Shown piece after piece: positions 6,574 through 10,218 of a DNA stretch of 10,218 bases. Position 1 is the first letter of the stretch. Each line of letters opens with the position of its first letter. Origin of the DNA: Gammaproteobacteria bacterium (GTDB taxonomy: Bacteria; Pseudomonadota; Gammaproteobacteria; UBA6429; Thiohalophilaceae). The position numbers and the translations under genes are program-made. The notes under the pieces are model-generated. The model was not told the origin of the DNA. It was given only the letters and a program-made list of their open reading frames with translations, and searched no databases. The stretch covers positions 1 to 10,218 of the forward strand of contig JAHEIJ010000063.1 of NCBI GenBank assembly GCA_024639445.1, in the 5' to 3' direction.

Positions 6574-6600
6574 TTGACATTGTAGTGCAGAAAAAATAAT
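6574..6600 (+). promoter_or_regulatory. possible promoter of the diguanylate cyclase gene
   Basis: A perfect TTGACA (6574-6579) is followed after 15 bp by AATAAT (6595-6600), five of six bases of the -10 consensus. The spacer is two bases shorter than ideal. Other -10 readings in the run of A and T here fit less well. Transcription would begin near 6606, only a few bases before the ATG at 6610, giving a leaderless message, which fits the missing ribosome-binding site. Confidence 0.35.
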
Positions 6601-6609
6601 TATATACCT

Positions 6610-8154
6610 ATGAGCACAATCAAGCAGATAGTAATTATCGGATTAATAATTTCCATCCTTGCGTTTGTTGGTATTTTTAGCCGTGAACGGTCACTCCTGC
6701 AAGATGAAATAGTCGATGGAGCAAGATTACGATCACATCTTTTAAGGGAAAAGATGGTGTCTGCCAGGGTGATTGTGTCAGCCATGAAGGAAACCATGGA
6801 GCAGAACCTCATTCTGGTAATGCAAAATGACTATCGTCATCCGGGGCTTAACGAGATTACCTATTACCCGCAATATGCGGTATACGGTCTGGAACCGTCA
6901 CAGGCGAAATTGGCGACAGTGCGTAATGCCACTTTGACGGGAAATGGTCGTTTTGAGAATGTTGATATCTCGACACAGACTGAAGTGTCTACCGCCTTGA
7001 TGCTTGATTCGACCTTTCGTACCGCAATAAAAAATTTACCTGAATTAAAGTGGGTGTATTATACCTCTGCAAATGGCTTTATCTTCGTTGCACCCTCGGT
7101 GGGTGTTGAGGGTTTTCAGTTCAGTTATGACTTGTATAAGAAAGAATTCTGGCTCAGTGCCGCTCCACAGGGGAATCCGACAAGGTCACCCGTGATCAGT
7201 GATGTATATGATGATGCCGCAGGTAAAGGGCTTATGATCACCTGTTCAGAGCCAGTCTGGGCGAATGACATTTTTTATGGAGTTGTATCGTTAGATATCG
7301 GTTTGGATACGATGCAGGAGATTCTGAATAATGAAGTGGAAATACCAGGTGAAAGCAAGATTGTAAATAAAAATGCAAAATTGGTTGCCGCTTTGAGACC
7401 ATTCAAACCGGGTGAACATCTTGAACTTCCGGAGAAATTACTACAATCGGAAGAAACGCTACTGATGGCGGATAATAATTTCCTGATCGCTTTGCCATTG
7501 GTGGATGGGAAACTCTGGTTAATACATCGTCTTCCCCAATTCAGTGTGAATTTGAGGGCGGTATTACGTGCGCTACCCTATTGGATTATTGTTGTTTTCA
7601 TAATTGTGCTCGCTTACTTGCTCATGCACTTACGCGAAACCATGAAAGAGGTTAGCAGGTTAGCAACAACAGATGCGCTTACTGGCACATTGAACCGACG
7701 AGGATTTGCCTTCGAGGCAACGGTATTACTTGCGCATTGTCGTCGCCGTGACAAGTCGGTTTGCCTGTTAATGCTAGACGTTGATAATTTCAAATCAACC
7801 AATGACAAATATGGACATGCAGTGGGTGACAAAGTACTGAAATTTGTTGCGGACGCATTGCGAGATATGGTCCGGGACGAAGATTTGATTTGTCGCTTTG
7901 GGGGTGATGAGTTCCTGGTACTTTTTCCAGAAACTGATTTGGCCCAGACAGAGGCTGCTGCAGAAAGAGTCAGGGCCTATATTGAAACAACAGTGATTGA
8001 CTCTGAATCAAACTGCCAGGTTACGGTTAGTATCGGGTGCACCCAAATCTCAGGCAGTGAGGACCTTGCGCAGGCGATTACCCGAGGTGATGATGCACTG
8101 TACGTCGCTAAAAATAAAGGGCGAAACAGAGTTGTCGCCCTTAATATTGCTTGA
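6610..8154 (+). CDS. membrane diguanylate cyclase, Cache-GGDEF, 514 aa
   Basis: Predicted to make cyclic di-GMP from two GTP in response to a periplasmic signal. Helix 1 (6-24) and helix 2 (about 320-341) bracket a periplasmic sensor of the double-Cache type, with KWVYYTSANGFIFVAPS at 147-163 and a second part running through FWLSAAPQGNPTRSPVISDV to YGVVSLDIGLD. The GGDEF domain spans about 350-514: DALTGTLNRRGF (355-366), metal-binding and substrate residues in LMLDVDNFKSTND (387-399), and the active-site loop FGGDEF (430-435). The inhibitory I-site RDED (422-425) lies exactly five residues before GGDEF, so product feedback is expected. There is no EAL or REC domain. The ATG at 6610 has no Shine-Dalgarno sequence. 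It is divergent from garR and shares a repeat-bearing control region with it. The sensed ligand is unknown. Confidence 0.95.
   Translation: MSTIKQIVIIGLIISILAFVGIFSRERSLLQDEIVDGARLRSHLLREKMVSARVIVSAMKETMEQNLILVMQNDYRHPGLNEITYYPQYAVYGLEPSQAKLATVRNATLTGNGRFENVDISTQTEVSTALMLDSTFRTAIKNLPELKWVYYTSANGFIFVAPSVGVEGFQFSYDLYKKEFWLSAAPQGNPTRSPVISDVYDDAAGKGLMITCSEPVWANDIFYGVVSLDIGLDTMQEILNNEVEIPGESKIVNKNAKLVAALRPFKPGEHLELPEKLLQSEETLLMADNNFLIALPLVDGKLWLIHRLPQFSVNLRAVLRALPYWIIVVFIIVLAYLLMHLRETMKEVSRLATTDALTGTLNRRGFAFEATVLLAHCRRRDKSVCLLMLDVDNFKSTNDKYGHAVGDKVLKFVADALRDMVRDEDLICRFGGDEFLVLFPETDLAQTEAAAERVRAYIETTVIDSESNCQVTVSIGCTQISGSEDLAQAITRGDDALYVAKNKGRNRVVALNIA
8117..8142 (+). terminator. hairpin at the 3' end of the diguanylate cyclase gene
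   Basis: A perfect 8-bp stem, AAGGGCGA with TCGCCCTT, encloses a 10-nt loop inside the last codons of the gene. No T-run follows (TTAATATTGC), so it is at best a weak terminator or an mRNA-stabilising end. The same codons spell the common GGDEF ending KNKGRNR, so the hairpin may be incidental. In 8155-8271, before the convergent gene ends, I see no better terminator. Confidence 0.25.
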
Positions 8155-8271
8155 CAGGTATAAGTTGCCAGAATCAAGCGTTGTTTAGCGTGTTGACAAA
8201 TATTATGCACATGCTAATAACGAATAACACAAGCCCGGAGAATGGTGCAAATTCACTTAACATGGTTTTAC

Positions 8272-8643
8272 TCAACAAAGTGTAATTCTACGTTTAATTT
8301 GTGACTCTGCTATGGCATCAATTTCATCCTGGCTAAGGAACTGTGCTTCGTAGGAAATACCCTGTTCTGCAATCTGATTTATATATGTGCGAAGATGATT
8401 TCGCGAACCACATAACAGGTTTTCGTATATCTTGCGCATGTCTGTGCTGTTGGTATTTTCAATAGCCTGCTTAAGATCAAGCATATCAACTTCTTCAATT
8501 GCCGCCCCGACATATAGGGCTTCCAAAGCCGATAGCTTGCCATTTGTCAAAAGATTCTCAAACAGACTTACCAGCCCTTGTTTAACAAAAGTACTAACCC
8601 TGTTATCAATTACATTACCCGGGATTTTGTGTAATTCATACAT
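8272..8643 (-). CDS. N-terminally truncated DUF2202 ferritin-like paralogue, 123 aa
   Basis: A half-length copy of its upstream neighbour. Residues 1-118 align without a single gap to residues 93-210 of the full-length protein, about 54 percent identical by my count. What remains is the second half of the ferritin-like bundle: AIEEVDM (48-54), YENLLCGSRNHLR (73-85) and YEAQFLSQDEIDAI (98-111). Missing are the signal peptide, the EEEKLARDVY helix and the ExxH of helix 2, so it cannot form a complete metal site alone and should stay in the cytoplasm. I chose ATG 8643, not the GTG at 8652, because AGGTGA lies 5 nt upstream. It may pair with itself or a partner, or be a decaying duplicate; no stop or frameshift breaks the remaining part. 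It ends with an extra ITLC tail. Confidence 0.65.
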   Translation of the reverse strand: MYELHKIPGNVIDNRVSTFVKQGLVSLFENLLTNGKLSALEALYVGAAIEEVDMLDLKQAIENTNSTDMRKIYENLLCGSRNHLRTYINQIAEQGISYEAQFLSQDEIDAIAESQIKRRITLC

Positions 8644-8701
8644 TTGATTCACCTATATCTGTCAAGAATTTGTGTGGTGTGAGCATCATCTGCGACTGGT
8701 A

Positions 8702-9334
8702 TCATCTCTCCATTGGCGAATCTACAATGGCGTCCACTTCTTCCTGCGTAAGAAACTGGGCTTCATAGACTATGCCTAGATTTTCGATTTTACCAACGAA
8801 GGCACGTAGATGATTACGCGAACCTCGCAGAAGATTCTCATACAATTCACGAATATCTTCATTGTCTGTCTCTTCTATAGCGCGTTTCAGGTCGGTCATA
8901 TCGACTTCTTCAATTAGCGCGCCAACAAAAAGTGATTCCAATGATGATTGGTATCCACGTGCCAGTAAGGTTTCATACAGATGAGCCAACTCCTGGTTCA
9001 TGAATATTCCGATTCTGTCATCGACAACCGGGTCGGGTAGTTTGTACTTGTCTAGCATTTTGGCCACCGCATCAGTATGTGATTGCTCGGCAGAGGCAAT
9101 ATTATCGAAAATGGATAAGCCCCAGGTGTCAAACATGGTGAGATAAACATCGCGTGCGAGTTTCTCTTCTTCGCGCATGTAAGTCAGATTTTCAATTTCA
9201 ATTGTTGATAACTCGTCTAGACTAATGTCGCTCACTTCCTGGATAGCCTGGCGGCCTCCCTGGCCAGCCAGGCTGGACACAGGATGTATGAGAACAACAA
9301 ATGCAATTGTTAATAATGTTAAATATTTCTTCAT
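8702..9334 (-). CDS. exported DUF2202 ferritin-like protein, 210 aa
   Basis: A periplasmic protein of the DUF2202 family, which has a ferritin-like four-helix bundle; the biochemical role is not established as far as I know. A signal peptide covers 1-23 (MKKY, hydrophobic core, cleavage after SLA). The conserved helix 1 motif YMREEEKLARDVYLTMF is at 52-68, helix 2 with the ExxxH pattern AEQSHTDAV at 82-90, helix 3 LIEEVDMTDL at 140-149, and helix 4 NLLRGSRNHLRAF at 167-179. The Glu and His residues in these are candidate metal ligands. I chose ATG 9334: AGGA lies 7 nt upstream, whereas the GTG at 9340 would sit against that site. It follows a small exported-protein gene by 33 bp and precedes its truncated paralogue by 58 bp, suggesting one minus-strand operon. 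Confidence 0.9.
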   Translation of the reverse strand: MKKYLTLLTIAFVVLIHPVSSLAGQGGRQAIQEVSDISLDELSTIEIENLTYMREEEKLARDVYLTMFDTWGLSIFDNIASAEQSHTDAVAKMLDKYKLPDPVVDDRIGIFMNQELAHLYETLLARGYQSSLESLFVGALIEEVDMTDLKRAIEETDNEDIRELYENLLRGSRNHLRAFVGKIENLGIVYEAQFLTQEEVDAIVDSPMER

Positions 9335-9367
9335 TTGCACTTCCTATCTCTTTCTCTTGGAATTAAA

Positions 9368-9673
9368 TTAACGGCGTCCGCCGCGGTTAACGGATACCGA
9401 GCGTGAACCACCCATGCTGCTGGTAGTTGTGCGTCGGCTTGATCCCATCGTGGTTGTTGTGTCATCGCTATAGCGATTTACAGAATCTGCGCCACCGCCT
9501 CCTTGCACAAGTTCCAAAAAGGTTTCATTGTCATCTTCAATACGAGTATTGTGGATGTCGTTGGGCATATTGGCAGTACCCGCACCCATCGGACTATTGT
9601 GATCAGCCATTACGGCAGAAGTAGAAAAAACACCGGTGGTGATGAATATGGCTAACAGAGACTTAAATTTCAT
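9368..9673 (-). CDS. small exported protein with GGGGADSVNRY core, 101 aa
   Basis: I do not recognise this family. A signal peptide spans 1-23, cleaved after VMA, and the mature protein begins DHNSPMGAG. The core to residue 74 contains NMPNDIHNTR (35-44), a D/E-rich stretch (46-50) and LVQGGGGADSVNRY (55-68). The tail (about 75-101) is of low complexity, Ser/Thr/Arg/Gly-rich, ending NRGGRR. It has no cysteine and no membrane helix after the signal. Its paralogue at 9793-10149 matches the mature core at 42 of 51 positions, without gaps, and with many synonymous codon differences, which supports real selection on the protein. AGGA lies 8 nt before the ATG. The DUF2202 gene follows 33 bp downstream. 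His25, Asp and Met residues could bind metal, but that is a guess. Confidence 0.85.
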   Translation of the reverse strand: MKFKSLLAIFITTGVFSTSAVMADHNSPMGAGTANMPNDIHNTRIEDDNETFLELVQGGGGADSVNRYSDDTTTTMGSSRRTTTSSMGGSRSVSVNRGGRR

Positions 9674-9755
9674 AAATGATTTCCTGTGTTGTAATAAAAA
9701 ATGTTGCTAAAAAATTCAAAAATCAGTGTTGCTCGTTTGTGCTGATGTTGAACGT

Positions 9756-9778
9756 GCCAATCAGGATTCTTGACTGGC
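9756..9778 (-). other. hairpin between the two small exported-protein genes
   Basis: An 8-bp stem with one G-T pair, GCCAGTCA against TGATTGGC, and a 7-nt loop lies 14 bp after the stop of the upstream gene as transcribed. No T-run follows, so it is more likely an mRNA stability or processing element than a full terminator. It could allow different expression of the two paralogues within one transcript. Confidence 0.35.
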
Positions 9779-9792
9779 TACGCATAATGTCA

Positions 9793-10149
9793 TTAGCGTC
9801 TTCCGCCCCTGGACATTGTTCCTGCTGAAGAACGCGTGGAAGTACGCGACACGCTTCGGCTCATACTTGCCGCAGATGACGCTCCAGTGGTGGTTTGGGT
9901 TTCTGCTCTTGAAGCGGGTAGTTCCGCTGTTGTGGTATCGTCGTCATAACGATTAACCGAATCCGCACCACCGCCTCCTTGCACCAGGTCCATAAACTCC
10001 TCATTACTATCTTCAAGACGGGTGTTATGGATGTCGTTGGGCATGTTGGACCAACCTGCGCCCATGGGACTCGCGTGATCGGCAAAGGCGGTCGTTGTGG
10101 CGAGCATGCCGCTTGCTATGCATGTCGCAAGTAGAGTTCTCATTTTCAT
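9793..10149 (-). CDS. small exported protein with GGGGADSVNRY core, 118 aa
   Basis: First gene of the minus-strand cluster and paralogue of the 101-aa protein downstream. The family is unknown to me. A signal peptide spans 1-23, cleaved after AFA, and the mature protein begins DHASPMGAG. The shared core holds NMPNDIHNTR (35-44), EDSNEEF (46-52) and LVQGGGGADSVNRY (55-68), then DDDTTT. The tail (75-118) is longer than in the sister protein, with runs such as SMSRSVSRTSTRSS, and ends in the same RGGRR. The tail is basic and probably disordered, while the core is acidic. The ribosome-binding site AGGAG is 8 nt before ATG 10149; a second ATG two codons later is less well placed. A promoter should lie within 10150-10218 but none is convincing. 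Confidence 0.88.
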   Translation of the reverse strand: MKMRTLLATCIASGMLATTTAFADHASPMGAGWSNMPNDIHNTRLEDSNEEFMDLVQGGGGADSVNRYDDDTTTAELPASRAETQTTTGASSAASMSRSVSRTSTRSSAGTMSRGGRR

Positions 10150-10218
10150 GGCAGCTACTCCTGTGTTTATGAATAATTTCGTATATCTTTAGTTATACAA
10201 ACGCAGCCCTCAGTGTTG

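Noticed and set aside
7614..8210. Minus-strand reading frames opposite the GGDEF domain
   Set aside because: They lie opposite a conserved catalytic domain, have no ribosome-binding site and show no family resemblance.
8193..8220. Promoter antisense to the truncated DUF2202 gene (TTGACA, 16 bp, TAATAA)
   Set aside because: The -35 is perfect but the -10 matches at only three positions, and no gene or conserved RNA lies downstream on that strand.
8653..8701. Decayed helix 2 of DUF2202 upstream of the truncated copy
   Set aside because: One frame reads DDAHTTQILDRYR before a stop, which recalls SHTDAVAKMLDKY of the full-length protein, and another frame contains TD at the aligned place. Spacing and the rest of the sequence do not match, so the likeness may be chance.
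9691..9719. Promoter for the 101-aa gene (TTGAAT, 17 bp, TATTAC on the minus strand)
   Set aside because: Both boxes match at only four of six positions in a very AT-rich stretch, and the expected transcription start would fall on or inside the ribosome-binding site.

Overview
The window looks like chromosomal DNA of a moderate-GC gammaproteobacterium. This is suggested by a tRNA-Ser(GGA) of enterobacterial type with an encoded CCA end, an outer-membrane beta-barrel, a lipobox lipoprotein, an MscS channel with a large periplasmic domain, a GarR-type reductase and a Cache-GGDEF enzyme. I cannot name the genus. There is no integrase, transposase, CRISPR array or rRNA. The only mobile-DNA hint is a 17-nt inverted copy of the tRNA T-arm just after the tRNA gene.

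Layout. (1) 1-936: tRNA-Ser with a 16-bp terminator hairpin, the inverted T-arm copy, a palindrome-rich stretch, a small hypothetical minus-strand gene whose start codon lies in a hairpin, and about 200 bp in which I see no gene. (2) 937-5436: five plus-strand genes with gaps of 39-65 bp, probably one operon. All are envelope proteins: a glycine-zipper lipoprotein, a small four-helix membrane protein, an outer-membrane barrel, a TMEM175-like membrane protein and an MscS-family channel. The set reads like an ion, turgor or envelope-tension module. (3) 5487-6371, minus: a lone GarR/GlxR-type tartronate semialdehyde reductase, convergent with the MscS gene. (4) 6372-6609: an AT-rich divergent regulatory region with a perfect 13-bp direct repeat and a 9-bp inverted repeat. 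(5) 6610-8154, plus: a membrane diguanylate cyclase with an intact active site and I-site. (6) 8272-10149, minus: four genes forming two tandem paralogue pairs. The first pair are small exported proteins with a near-invariant core around GGGGADSVNRY and a drifting Ser/Thr/Arg tail ending RGGRR. The second pair are DUF2202 ferritin-like proteins, one full length and exported, one reduced to the C-terminal half of the bundle.

The best candidate for something undescribed is region 6, where two separately duplicated families sit side by side: an unrecognised periplasmic peptide family and a ferritin-like family. The second candidate is the all-envelope cluster ending in the MscS channel. All family assignments come from reading motifs; no database search was run.
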